A DNA stretch of 64,000 nt, from the NCBI RefSeq assembly GCF_029853675.1, contig NZ_CP122539.1:2685001-2749000 (forward strand), read 5' to 3'. The notes below the pieces were generated by a model, which was given only the letters and a program-made list of their open reading frames with translations, was not told where the DNA came from and did no database searches. Of the stretch, positions 1 to 8,263 are shown piece by piece. Numbering within the stretch: the first letter of the stretch is position 1; the number at the start of each line of letters is the position of its first letter. A program made the position numbers and the translations under genes. Source of the stretch: Tenacibaculum tangerinum (GTDB lineage: Bacteria; Bacteroidota; Bacteroidia; Flavobacteriales; Flavobacteriaceae).

Positions 1-1
1 G

Positions 2-544
2 CTTTTTATCAGAGTAGATTCTTTGAATACTGTCAACGAAGCGTTGACACAAGAAAATGTAATCACCAACGAAATACTGCAACAAAAAGACAGCATTAAT
101 CAAACCTTAGCAGAAAAAAACAAAGAGCTCAAGGCAAAGGTAGCTGTTGGGGGAATTATTAAAACAAGCCCTGTAAGAGTAGTCGCAATGAAAGAACGAA
201 GTAGTGGTAAACTAACATCTACAAGCAGGTCAAATAGAACGGATGCTTTTAGAATTAATTTTGATTTATTAGAGAACCCAATCACTACTGCAGGTGAAAA
301 ACTTGTGTTCATCCAAATTATTGATGAAAATAAAAAGGTAGTAGCTGCCAAAGGAAAAACGAACTTAAAAAACGGACAAAAAATTCAGTACACCGACTCT
401 CTTGAAGTTAACTACAACAACAATCGCCTAAGCCTTGTTTCTTTAGTACTTGTTAACAGAGATGATATTAAAAAAGGAAAATATATTGTAAGTACTTTTG
501 TAGATGGAGTGTACTCTGGAAATACCACTATAAAACTTAAGTAA
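2..544 (+). CDS. Partial coiled-coil protein, 5' end outside window
   Basis: The reading frame is open from the first base, so the gene starts before the window; the TTG at 23 is not a convincing start. Seen: a heptad-like N-terminal stretch (about the first 50 residues, rich in E, Q, N and K) that should form a coiled coil, then a roughly 115-residue beta-rich domain containing 'VRVVAMKERSSGK' and ending in 'GNTTIKLK'. I recognise no catalytic motif. Similar coiled-coil proteins in flavobacteria are often labelled chromosome segregation proteins without evidence. A strong hairpin terminator follows 27 nt after the stop, so this is the last gene of its unit. Function unknown. Confidence 0.7.
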   Translation, partial: LFIRVDSLNTVNEALTQENVITNEILQQKDSINQTLAEKNKELKAKVAVGGIIKTSPVRVVAMKERSSGKLTSTSRSNRTDAFRINFDLLENPITTAGEKLVFIQIIDENKKVVAAKGKTNLKNGQKIQYTDSLEVNYNNNRLSLVSLVLVNRDDIKKGKYIVSTFVDGVYSGNTTIKLK

Positions 545-570
545 CAACCATTTTAAGGCAACTAATAAGA

Positions 571-612
571 AAAAAAGTGAAGAGTTTAATTAATTCTTCA
601 CTTTTTTCTTTT
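571..612 (+). terminator. Rho-independent terminator
   Basis: A 13-bp stem (aaaaaagtgaaga / tcttcactttttt) with an 11-nt AT loop is followed by a T-rich tail. It closes the upstream partial gene and insulates glyS. Confidence 0.85.
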
Positions 613-641
613 TTACATACCCATAGTTCAAATCCTTATTT

Positions 642-649
642 TATTTTTG
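642..649 (+). promoter_or_regulatory. -7 box of glyS promoter (TATTTTTG)
   Basis: Perfect match to the Bacteroidota -7 element TAnnTTTG, lying exactly 4 nt before the glyS ATG. At that spacing the transcription start would fall on or next to the start codon. No clear TTTG -33 box is seen. Confidence 0.6.
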
Positions 650-653
650 CAAC

Positions 654-2201
654 ATGGCAAAACAAGAAGATCAATTTAAAAAGGTATTATCACACGCAAA
701 AGAATACGGTTATGTATTCCAATCATCTGAAATTTATGATGGTTTAAGTGCTGTGTATGATTACGCTCAAAACGGAGCAGAATTAAAGAAAAATATTCGT
801 GATTATTGGTGGAAAGCAATGGTGCAAATGCACGAAAATATTGTGGGTATAGATGCTGCGATATTAATGCATCCTACTACTTGGAAGGCCTCAGGTCACG
901 TTGATGCTTTCAACGACCCTCTCATAGATAATAAAGACTCAAAGAAACGTTACCGAGCTGATGTTTTAGTTGAAGATTACAGAGAAAAAATCAACGAAAA
1001 AATTCAAAAAGATATTACCAAAGCCAAAAAACGTTTTGGTGAAGCTTTTAATGAAGAAGAGTTTAGAAGTACAAATCCGAACGTGGTAAGACGTCAACAA
1101 CAAATTGACGAGATTACTGCTGAACTTAAAAGAGTTCAAGAAGAAAATGACTTGGAAGGTTTTAGAAATTTAATTGTAGATTTAGGCATTACCTGCCCTG
1201 TTTCGGGTTCTAAAAATTGGACAGAAGTTAAGCAATTTAACTTAATGTTCGGAACGCAACTAGGAGCTTCGGCAGACAGCTCAACATTAGTCTATTTACG
1301 TCCTGAAACAGCACAAGGTATTTTTGTCAACTTCCTAAACGTGCAAAAAACTGGACGCATGAAAATTCCTTTCGGAATTGCACAAACAGGAAAAGCGTTT
1401 CGTAACGAAATTGTAGCACGTCAATTTATTTTTAGAATGCGTGAATTTGAGCAAATGGAAATGCAATTTTTCGTAAAACCAGGTACGCAAAAAGAATGGT
1501 ATGAAAAATGGAAAGAAACTCGTTTAAAATGGCACTTATCTTTAGGAATGGGCGCCGATAACTATCGTTTTCACGACCACGACAAATTAGCTCACTATGC
1601 TGATGCTGCTGCCGATATTGAGTTTAATTTTCCTTTTGGATTTAAAGAATTAGAAGGTATACACTCTCGTACCGATTTCGATTTAAGTCAACATGAAAAA
1701 TTTTCTGGTAAAAAATTACAGTATTTCGATCACGAAGACAATACGAGCTATGTACCTTATGTAGTGGAAACTTCTATTGGTTTAGATAGAATGTTCTTGG
1801 CAGTTTTTTCTAATTCTTTACAAGAAGAAGCGTTAGAAAATGGCTCAACAAGAACCGTTTTAAAATTACCCGCAGTTTTAGCTCCAACCAAAGCCGCTAT
1901 TTTACCACTAGTTAAAAAAGATGGTTTACCAGAAATAGCTCGTAACATAGTAGACGATTTAAAATGGGATTTTAACGTTGTTTATGATGAAAAAGATGCT
2001 GTAGGAAGAAGGTATCGCCGTCAAGATGCTGCTGGTACTCCTTTCTGTATTACAGTAGATCATGATACATTAGAAGACAATACTGTTACGATTCGTCATA
2101 GAGATACTATGGAACAAAAACGTGTTAAAATAGAAGAACTAAGCAACATCATTAAACAAGAGGTAGATGTACGCTATTGGCTACAAAAAATGGATGCATA
2201 A
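654..2201 (+). CDS. glyS: Glycine--tRNA ligase (single-chain, dimeric type)
   Basis: Charges tRNA-Gly with glycine in the cytoplasm. At 515 aa it is the alpha2-type class IIa enzyme found in archaea, eukaryotes and Bacteroidota, not the alpha2beta2 form of proteobacteria. Visible: the 'YLRPETAQGIFVNF' segment, motif 2 around 'FRNEIVARQFIFRMREFEQ', motif 3 'ETSIGLDRMFLAVF', and a C-terminal anticodon-binding domain from about residue 400 ('APTKAAILPL' to 'TVTIRHRDTMEQKRV'). The ATG at 654 gives the family's usual N-terminus and is preceded at 4 nt by a -7 box, so the mRNA may be leaderless. It is transcribed alone, between terminators at 571-612 and 2228-2264. Confidence 0.97.
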   Translation: MAKQEDQFKKVLSHAKEYGYVFQSSEIYDGLSAVYDYAQNGAELKKNIRDYWWKAMVQMHENIVGIDAAILMHPTTWKASGHVDAFNDPLIDNKDSKKRYRADVLVEDYREKINEKIQKDITKAKKRFGEAFNEEEFRSTNPNVVRRQQQIDEITAELKRVQEENDLEGFRNLIVDLGITCPVSGSKNWTEVKQFNLMFGTQLGASADSSTLVYLRPETAQGIFVNFLNVQKTGRMKIPFGIAQTGKAFRNEIVARQFIFRMREFEQMEMQFFVKPGTQKEWYEKWKETRLKWHLSLGMGADNYRFHDHDKLAHYADAAADIEFNFPFGFKELEGIHSRTDFDLSQHEKFSGKKLQYFDHEDNTSYVPYVVETSIGLDRMFLAVFSNSLQEEALENGSTRTVLKLPAVLAPTKAAILPLVKKDGLPEIARNIVDDLKWDFNVVYDEKDAVGRRYRRQDAAGTPFCITVDHDTLEDNTVTIRHRDTMEQKRVKIEELSNIIKQEVDVRYWLQKMDA

Positions 2202-2227
2202 ATCGTAACACAACAAAATAAAACAGG

Positions 2228-2264
2228 AATCCTAAACCTCTAACCGTTTAGGATTTTTATTTTT
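2228..2264 (+). terminator. Terminator of glyS
   Basis: Ten-base-pair stem (aatcctaaac / gtttaggatt), 8-nt loop and a run of T (ttttattttt), 26 nt after the glyS stop. Confidence 0.85.
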
Positions 2265-2270
2265 GCAGTA

Positions 2271-2435
2271 TTAAACATGAATTCGGGATAAAATATTGAT
2301 GAAAGTCAATAGTTTGTCATGTCGATAGAATGAATTATGAAGGATGAGTGCTCTCTTCTTTCGGAATGACATTTTAAATGGGTTTTAGAGATACAAAACT
2401 TAAAATCGGCACTATGATTTCCCGAAATCACTTAA
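2271..2435. repeat. MITE-like element with IS982-type inverted ends
   Basis: The left end reads ttaaacatgaattcgggata. The right end, tttcccgaaatcacttaa (2418-2435), is close to its reverse complement. Both resemble the terminal repeats of the IS982 copy at 49910-50899 (ttaacgtgagttcgggata). The roughly 125 bp between the ends contain no transposase sequence but do contain a gtcat...aatgac inverted pair resembling other intergenic repeats of these bacteria. This is either a non-autonomous derivative mobilised by the IS982 transposase or the remains of a deleted copy. Confidence 0.55.
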
Positions 2436-2450
2436 TTAAATGCTTTTTGT

Positions 2451-2726
2451 ATGAAAACAGCACTAAAAATATTATTTCTTGTTTTTTTGCTTTGGATGGT
2501 AATCGCCGCGTACTTTTTGAACATTGAACATCCAAAAGCAGAAGTAATAACAGGGTTGGGCGTTTTGTATATGTCTTTTATCTTAATGCCTTTATTTATC
2601 TACTATAGATATAGGGATGGTAAGTATAAAAAGTACATTATAAATTCTGATAAAGACAAAAAAAAGCTGAAGAGTAATCTTCAGCTTTTTTATATTCTTT
2701 TAAATTATCTACTTATTGTAAAGTAG
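2451..2726 (+). CDS. Small two-helix membrane protein, unknown function
   Basis: Ninety-one residues with a lysine-containing N-terminus, one hydrophobic helix at about 5-24 and a second at about 35-52, then a basic tail ('YYRYRDGKYKK'). No family recognised. The last ~20 residues ('LKSNLQLFYILLNYLLIVK') are encoded by a 13-bp terminator hairpin (2661-2691) and its T-run, and the ORF overlaps the end of the convergent lipoprotein gene by 14 bp. The native C-terminus was therefore probably shorter, and a frameshift or lost stop may have extended it. Real as a small membrane protein; the 3' boundary is doubtful. Confidence 0.55.
   Translation: MKTALKILFLVFLLWMVIAAYFLNIEHPKAEVITGLGVLYMSFILMPLFIYYRYRDGKYKKYIINSDKDKKKLKSNLQLFYILLNYLLIVK
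2661..2691. terminator. Bidirectional terminator between convergent genes
   Basis: Perfect 13-bp stem aaaaagctgaaga / tcttcagcttttt with a gtaa loop, and T-rich tails in both directions. It serves the minus-strand receptor/lipoprotein operon and lies inside the nominal end of the plus-strand small membrane gene. Confidence 0.85.
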
Positions 2727-4362
2727 GTGAATAGTTTGTAGGATGATCATCTGGCATTGCTAAACCATCTTTCCCAACGGTAAAGTTAGAACCATAAGTG
2801 GCATCGATAGCAGACAATATTTCATTAGCCATCAATGCATATCCTCTACCAGTTAAGTGAATTCCATCTAAACTAACTAAACCTCCTGTTACCAAACTTG
2901 TATTTAAGTTGTAAGTTCCAAACTCTAATCCTACTGTAGAAGCTTCTTGTAAAACAGCTTTAAAATCTACAAAGGCCAATCCTTTTGCCTCTGCAACAGC
3001 TTTAATAGTGGCGTTGTAAGAATCTGTTGCAGTTTTTACCCTACCTACTTCATCTTCAGTCAATACCCACTTATCTTCAAGCGGTAAAGACACTCCTTCT
3101 ACAGAAAACATTCCTGCTAATTGTTGTGGTAGACCTTGCGACATTAAAAATCCAACCGAACTAGTATTCACAGTACCAATAATCCTACTACTAGGTAATA
3201 CTATCAAATCGTTTTCAGTTGCTTGTCTTGCTTGACCATAATACGTACCTAATAAACCTGCTACTTTTTGTAAAGTAGTAGCGTCAGTAGGTAAGCCGAA
3301 ACTTGCTACAAAAGGTGGAAAAGTAGGACTTGCTAATAAAGCACCCACAATTTGAGCTGTTTTATCTTCTAAAGACTCGTCTTTAATTACTACAGGGCTT
3401 GCAGCGTCTGTAGCAAACACAATAGCTCTTTCAGGAACTCCGATAGCTGCAAAAACACCATTAATTGCACCGTAAACACTATTCAATGTTGGTATTTGTG
3501 CTCCAAAATCAGGATTGCTTGGGTCTAATGGTGCGTAAGGTATCGTTGTAAAGTATGGTAACGATGTAACATACGGCAAATTAGCTACAACTCCCTTAGC
3601 TCCAGCTGCAGTTAATGCATCGACAGTGCCTGAAAAAACAGCAGCAAAAACATTTGAATTTGTGATATCGTTTGTTCCGTAGGTAGTTGGATCTATATTT
3701 CCAGTTTCATTATGATCTTCACCAGCTCCACCAGCAATAGAATATCCTAAAACATCGTTTCCGCCAATTTCAGATACGGTAAAAAATGTTGGTTGTTGCA
3801 TTAAAGCATCTTTGATAACACTAGACATAGGTGCAGAAGCCATTCTTATGTAGTACGGATTGGCATTAGGCAAAGCGGCTAGTGCGCCGTAGCCTTCGAA
3901 TCCTAAATGGAAACTTTTTAACCCTGGAACTCCCATATTGTTATAAGGCCCAGCCTTTATATTCGTTAATTCGGTAGTAGGTGTTGCTGATAACCTTGCA
4001 GGACCAGAACCGTTAAAATAAAATCTTGGTTCTTGAATCACATTAGGTCCCATTACAAGTCCTCCAATATTATCATCCATCATAGGTTGCGTAAAATCTC
4101 CTCCACCTACCATTTCAAACTTACTAGCTAAAATGTTTGGAAAAGAATTTTGTTGAGCTGCCATAAATAGCGCTCCGTCGGTATACCCAGAAGTAAAAGA
4201 AGCACCAATGGCTACATAGTTAGAGAAATCTGCACTTCCTGCTTGTAATGCTATGGTATTTTCGGCTTCGCCTTCTATTTCTGGTAATGAATTATCTACA
4301 TCACAGGCAGTAAACCCTAAAAATAAAGCAGATAAAAAAGTATATTTAATTGTATTTTTCAT
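2713..4362 (-). CDS. SGNH/GDSL-type lipoprotein hydrolase
   Basis: Lipoprotein of 549 aa: signal peptide and lipobox 'LGFTAC' with Cys20 as the lipidation site. Block I is 'VAIGASFTSG' (nucleophile Ser55, G-A-S-F replacing GDSL), block III is 'SEIGGNDVLGY', and block V is 'DGIHLTGRGYALMA', supplying the Asp and His of the catalytic triad. This set is typical of SGNH esterases/lipases, which act on ester bonds of lipids or acylated sugars; the substrate cannot be read here. The roughly 250-residue insertion between blocks III and V is large for the family. It lies 11 nt downstream of the TonB receptor gene, so the two are probably cotranscribed and act together at the outer membrane. Confidence 0.85.
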   Translation of the reverse strand: MKNTIKYTFLSALFLGFTACDVDNSLPEIEGEAENTIALQAGSADFSNYVAIGASFTSGYTDGALFMAAQQNSFPNILASKFEMVGGGDFTQPMMDDNIGGLVMGPNVIQEPRFYFNGSGPARLSATPTTELTNIKAGPYNNMGVPGLKSFHLGFEGYGALAALPNANPYYIRMASAPMSSVIKDALMQQPTFFTVSEIGGNDVLGYSIAGGAGEDHNETGNIDPTTYGTNDITNSNVFAAVFSGTVDALTAAGAKGVVANLPYVTSLPYFTTIPYAPLDPSNPDFGAQIPTLNSVYGAINGVFAAIGVPERAIVFATDAASPVVIKDESLEDKTAQIVGALLASPTFPPFVASFGLPTDATTLQKVAGLLGTYYGQARQATENDLIVLPSSRIIGTVNTSSVGFLMSQGLPQQLAGMFSVEGVSLPLEDKWVLTEDEVGRVKTATDSYNATIKAVAEAKGLAFVDFKAVLQEASTVGLEFGTYNLNTSLVTGGLVSLDGIHLTGRGYALMANEILSAIDATYGSNFTVGKDGLAMPDDHPTNYSPTLQ

Positions 4363-4373
4363 TGTTTCTTTTT

Positions 4374-7082
4374 TTAGTTATTGATCGTCCAAGAAATGTA
4401 GTACTGAGAACCTATTGCTCCTACACCTGGTGCACTTAAGTATTCTTGCCCTGTTAAGTTAGTTCCTCCTAACTTAAACGTAGATTTGATTGAAGGAACA
4501 GAATAGTTAATTTGCGCATCAAGAACAGTTCTTTCATCTACAGTACCTTCTAAGAAGGTAGACTGCCAATAAAAATCATTTTGCCAACGAGCATTGATGT
4601 TAAATCCAAAGTTTTCAAACAAGTTCGAGTGACCAAACTGTACTTTAACCTTATGTTCTGGAGTGTTAAATCCAGCTTCAAAATCAGGATCTTGTGATTG
4701 ATCAAACTTAAACTTAGACCATGTGTAGTTTACACCTATATCAAATCCGTTAAAAACTTTAGTATTTAATCCTAAGCCTACTCCATAAGAATCTACATCA
4801 ACCGCTGAGTTTGTTTTTACACTAAATGTTCTTACTAAATCTCTATTTGTTAAATTATTCACAGTAGCTGCTGTATTAGGGTCTACTAATACTACCACAT
4901 CTTTGTTAGCAATAAAATCAGAATACATATTATAGTAAGTACTAAAATCTACCGATAAATTATTTTCTCCTACTGGAACAGCCGCACGGTATCCTACTTC
5001 AAAAGATTTTACTTTTTCTGGTTGTACCAAATCTGTTTCAGCTAAAGTAGGAGCACCAGCTCTGATAGAAGCTGCAGAATATCCTCTTGTTAATACATCG
5101 TTTCCTGTTAATGGAAATGTTCCTGTAGTAGTTACAGCAGTAGATGAGAAACGTTCGATATTATCTGGTGCTGTTCCTAAGATAAATCCAGCTCCTGTGG
5201 CTAAACCAATATATTGATCTTGCGTTGTAGGGTTACGGAAACCTGTTTGGAAAGAGGCTCTAAAGTTATGGTTTTTATTTTCACCCGCTGCATATGCTAA
5301 CGATACTCTTGGTGTAAAGTTACCGTCAAAATTATCTGATTTATCATAACGGATAGATCCTGTAAACTTTAAACGATCATCCATCATTTTCTTTTGAAGT
5401 TGCGTATACAAACCATACTCTCCATATTTAATAGGACCATCTGCATCGGTATAAATGGTACCAAAAGAATTTAATCTGTATTGTCTGTAAGACCCTCCTA
5501 CTTGTACTTCTGCCCAATCAATATAATCACGTAAGTTCAAATTACCATCGGCATGGTAATAACTTGTATTATCTCTAAATTTCGAACCTGTTAATAAATC
5601 TGGGTCTGAGGTTACTTCGTTAAACAATCTTGTAAACTCAGGTGTACCTGGCACAGCACGACCTCTGTCAGCATAAATTCTCGCCGCTGCATGATTTGAA
5701 GCTTCAACATTAGGAACTGCACCTAAATAAGCTTCTGCATAATCTCCAAACCATTTAGTATTAGATTTCCATCTGCTGTTAATATTGATTGCTGCAAAAC
5801 GTGTATCGTAAGAATCTCCAGCATCTTCGCCAGCATAATATCCTCTTACGAAGAAGTTTTTACCTCTCACTTCTAATTTGTGTTGTTCCATATAGAAGTT
5901 TGCAAGATTGTAACGGTTTTGTCCTTGATAAATGGTATTACCTGTACCGAACTTAGAGTTCCAAATAATTTCAACACGATCATTTCCTAACGGACGATAA
6001 TGTAAAGCTCCATTGAATCGAACACTTTTCGCTTCATTCGACATTAAATCTACCTCATCGTATCCTGTTCTACTCACTCTTCCTATGGCTCCTCCTAAAT
6101 TTACAGAAACCTCGTCTCCATAAACATTAGCTCCATCGTAATTAGGGTCGTCTGCATGACTCACTCCTGGGATATAAGTACCTCCAATACCCGTGGTATT
6201 TCTACGGTCTGTAGCGTGCCACTCTTCTCCTTTTAAATAAGAAAAACTTGCTTTTGCTGCAAAATAATTATCAAAAGCATGCGCCATTTTTATTGTTGTG
6301 TCATAGTATCCGTTATCTCCTGCTGCTTCTTGGCTTGTTAAACCAGCTTTTAACCCTACGCTAATACCTTGTTCGTTAAATGGGTTTTCACTACGCATTA
6401 GCATGATACCATTAAATGCATTGGCACCATATAAGGCAGAAGCTGCTCCTGGTAAAATTTCGACACTTTTTACATCTACTTCAGATATCCCTAATAAGTT
6501 ACCAATGGCAAAGTTTAAGGCAGGAGAAGCATTGTCCATTCCATCTACTAATTGCACAAAGCGCTCGTTACCAAATGTAGCAAAACCACGTGTGTTTACA
6601 GTTTTAAAAGTTAACCCTCCAGAGTTAACGTCTACTCCTTTCAAGTTTTCTAATCCATCATAATACGATGCAGAAGCAGTATTTTTTATAGCTCTTGAGT
6701 CAAAACGCTCTATAGTTACAGGTGATTCCATTACCCGTTCTGGTGTTCTTGACGCAGATATCACAACCTCATCTAGAGCCGTTGCATTCTCTATTAAACT
6801 AACCTCAACAACTTGATTATCTTTTGTTATTTCAACTGTTTTTGTTTGATATCCTAACGAAGAAATTTCAATGGTAAATGGCGGAACATCTGTTACCTTC
6901 ATGGTAAACTTACCGTCGAAATCAGTAGAAGTACCTACCGCTTTTCTCGAAACTTTAATATTTGCTCCTGGTATTGGTTCACCAAAAGATGCATCACTGA
7001 CCGTACCTGTTATGGTGGTCTGGGCAACCATTATTGCCGTGCCAAATAGCACGGATGCAATAAGTAATAGTTTTTTTATCAT
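4374..7082 (-). CDS. TonB-dependent outer-membrane receptor
   Basis: Outer-membrane, TonB-energised transporter of 902 aa. Seen in order: signal peptide (1-20, ending 'MVAQ'); a carboxypeptidase-regulatory-like beta-sandwich (about 22-95, 'ITGTVSDASFGEPIPGANI'); a plug domain (about 115-225, including 'TVNTRGFATFGNERFVQLVDG' shortened here to the conserved 'NTRGFATFGN' and 'LPGAASALYGANAFNGI'); then a 22-strand-type barrel to the C-terminus 'YYISWTINN'. The terminal aromatic residue usual for barrels is displaced by two asparagines. There is no SusD partner; the downstream neighbour is instead an SGNH lipoprotein, so this is not a standard polysaccharide-utilisation pair. Substrate unknown. 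The gene diverges from ribF across 160-190 bp. Confidence 0.92.
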   Translation of the reverse strand: MIKKLLLIASVLFGTAIMVAQTTITGTVSDASFGEPIPGANIKVSRKAVGTSTDFDGKFTMKVTDVPPFTIEISSLGYQTKTVEITKDNQVVEVSLIENATALDEVVISASRTPERVMESPVTIERFDSRAIKNTASASYYDGLENLKGVDVNSGGLTFKTVNTRGFATFGNERFVQLVDGMDNASPALNFAIGNLLGISEVDVKSVEILPGAASALYGANAFNGIMLMRSENPFNEQGISVGLKAGLTSQEAAGDNGYYDTTIKMAHAFDNYFAAKASFSYLKGEEWHATDRRNTTGIGGTYIPGVSHADDPNYDGANVYGDEVSVNLGGAIGRVSRTGYDEVDLMSNEAKSVRFNGALHYRPLGNDRVEIIWNSKFGTGNTIYQGQNRYNLANFYMEQHKLEVRGKNFFVRGYYAGEDAGDSYDTRFAAININSRWKSNTKWFGDYAEAYLGAVPNVEASNHAAARIYADRGRAVPGTPEFTRLFNEVTSDPDLLTGSKFRDNTSYYHADGNLNLRDYIDWAEVQVGGSYRQYRLNSFGTIYTDADGPIKYGEYGLYTQLQKKMMDDRLKFTGSIRYDKSDNFDGNFTPRVSLAYAAGENKNHNFRASFQTGFRNPTTQDQYIGLATGAGFILGTAPDNIERFSSTAVTTTGTFPLTGNDVLTRGYSAASIRAGAPTLAETDLVQPEKVKSFEVGYRAAVPVGENNLSVDFSTYYNMYSDFIANKDVVVLVDPNTAATVNNLTNRDLVRTFSVKTNSAVDVDSYGVGLGLNTKVFNGFDIGVNYTWSKFKFDQSQDPDFEAGFNTPEHKVKVQFGHSNLFENFGFNINARWQNDFYWQSTFLEGTVDERTVLDAQINYSVPSIKSTFKLGGTNLTGQEYLSAPGVGAIGSQYYISWTINN

Positions 7083-7246
7083 AATGTTTAATAATTTGTT
7101 AACTGTAGTGCAAAATACAATTTTTTTTCATTTGCTGAATATTTACTCTTTTTTTTACCGTTACTGCAATTTGAATACCTAGTAATTTATAAAACCTAAT
7201 TTTAGGTTTTATTTATATTTATTATTTATCATCCTTTTACAAATTG

Positions 7247-7254
7247 TATTTTTG
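7247..7254 (+). promoter_or_regulatory. -7 box of ribF promoter (TATTTTTG)
   Basis: TAnnTTTG match 19 nt upstream of the preferred ribF TTG start at 7274. An apparent upstream TTG start at 7244 overlaps this box and is therefore unlikely. Confidence 0.5.
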
Positions 7255-7273
7255 CCTAAATTTATTAGTAACA

Positions 7274-8209
7274 TTGGAAATTATACATTCTATTTTTGAT
7301 TTAATTCCTACTCAGAAAACAATGGTAACCATTGGTACTTTTGATGGTGTTCATATTGGACATCAAAAAATAATTGAAAAGTTAGTTAGTGAGGCAAAAC
7401 GAAACAATAAAAAATCGGTATTACTTACCTTTTTTCCACATCCGAGAATGGTGCTGCAAAAAGATGTTACTATCAAGCTTATCAACACTATTGATGAGCG
7501 AGCTCAATATCTCGAAAAATTACAATTAGACTATCTAATTATTCATCCATTCAGCAAAGACTTTTCAAGACTAACCGCTTTAGATTTTGTTCGTGATGTT
7601 TTAGTTAACCAATTACATATTTCGAAACTAATTATTGGTTACGACCATCATTTCGGAAAAAATAGAGAAGGAAACATAGAACAACTAACAGAGTATTCTC
7701 ATTTGTACGATTTTACCGTTGAAGAAATCCCCGCACAAGATATCGATGAAGTCGCTGTTAGCTCTACCAAAATTAGAAAAGCACTTAATAACGGACATTT
7801 AAAAACTGCTAACAAGTATTTAGGGTATCATTTTTCACTTACTGGAACGGTGGTAAATGGAAAAAAATTAGGTGGAAAAATAGGATTTCCTACAGCGAAC
7901 ATTCACATCGCAGAAGAGTATAAATTAATTCCTAAAACAGGAGTTTATCTCATCAAATCTATACTTAACAATACTACAGTATATGGAATGATGAATATTG
8001 GTAACCGACCTACGGTTAACGGAAAACATCAAACCATTGAGGTACATTACTTCAATTTCAAAGAAAATTTGTACGGTAAGAAGCTAACTATAAAGTTACT
8101 TTATTATCTTAGAGAAGAGCAAAAATTCGATACAGTTGCTGAGCTAATTTCTCAACTTAAAAAAGACCAAGAGGCTTGCTTAAATTATCTAAAAACAATT
8201 AACCTATAG
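7274..8209 (+). CDS. ribF: Bifunctional riboflavin kinase / FAD synthetase
   Basis: Makes FMN and then FAD from riboflavin and ATP in the cytoplasm. The N-terminal adenylyltransferase half shows the nucleotidyl-transferase signature 'TIGTFDGVHIGHQKII' and 'SSTKIRKAL'; the C-terminal flavokinase half shows 'GGKIGFPTANI' and 'NIGNRPTV'. Length (311 aa from the chosen start) is normal. I chose TTG at 7274 because it gives 'LEIIHSIFDL', which matches the usual flavobacterial N-terminus; the next in-frame ATG (7322) would cut into the first beta strand. It is followed closely by serS, which has its own promoter box. Confidence 0.93.
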   Translation: MEIIHSIFDLIPTQKTMVTIGTFDGVHIGHQKIIEKLVSEAKRNNKKSVLLTFFPHPRMVLQKDVTIKLINTIDERAQYLEKLQLDYLIIHPFSKDFSRLTALDFVRDVLVNQLHISKLIIGYDHHFGKNREGNIEQLTEYSHLYDFTVEEIPAQDIDEVAVSSTKIRKALNNGHLKTANKYLGYHFSLTGTVVNGKKLGGKIGFPTANIHIAEEYKLIPKTGVYLIKSILNNTTVYGMMNIGNRPTVNGKHQTIEVHYFNFKENLYGKKLTIKLLYYLREEQKFDTVAELISQLKKDQEACLNYLKTINL

Positions 8210-8234
8210 CATTGTTTAAGTCTACCGCTTCTTT

Positions 8235-8242
8235 TATCTTTG
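8235..8242 (+). promoter_or_regulatory. -7 box of serS promoter (TATCTTTG)
   Basis: TAnnTTTG match 21 nt before the serS ATG, with a TTG about 20 nt further upstream as a possible -33 element. Confidence 0.5.
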
Positions 8243-8263
8243 CCTTTCTTAAAAATTAAAAAA

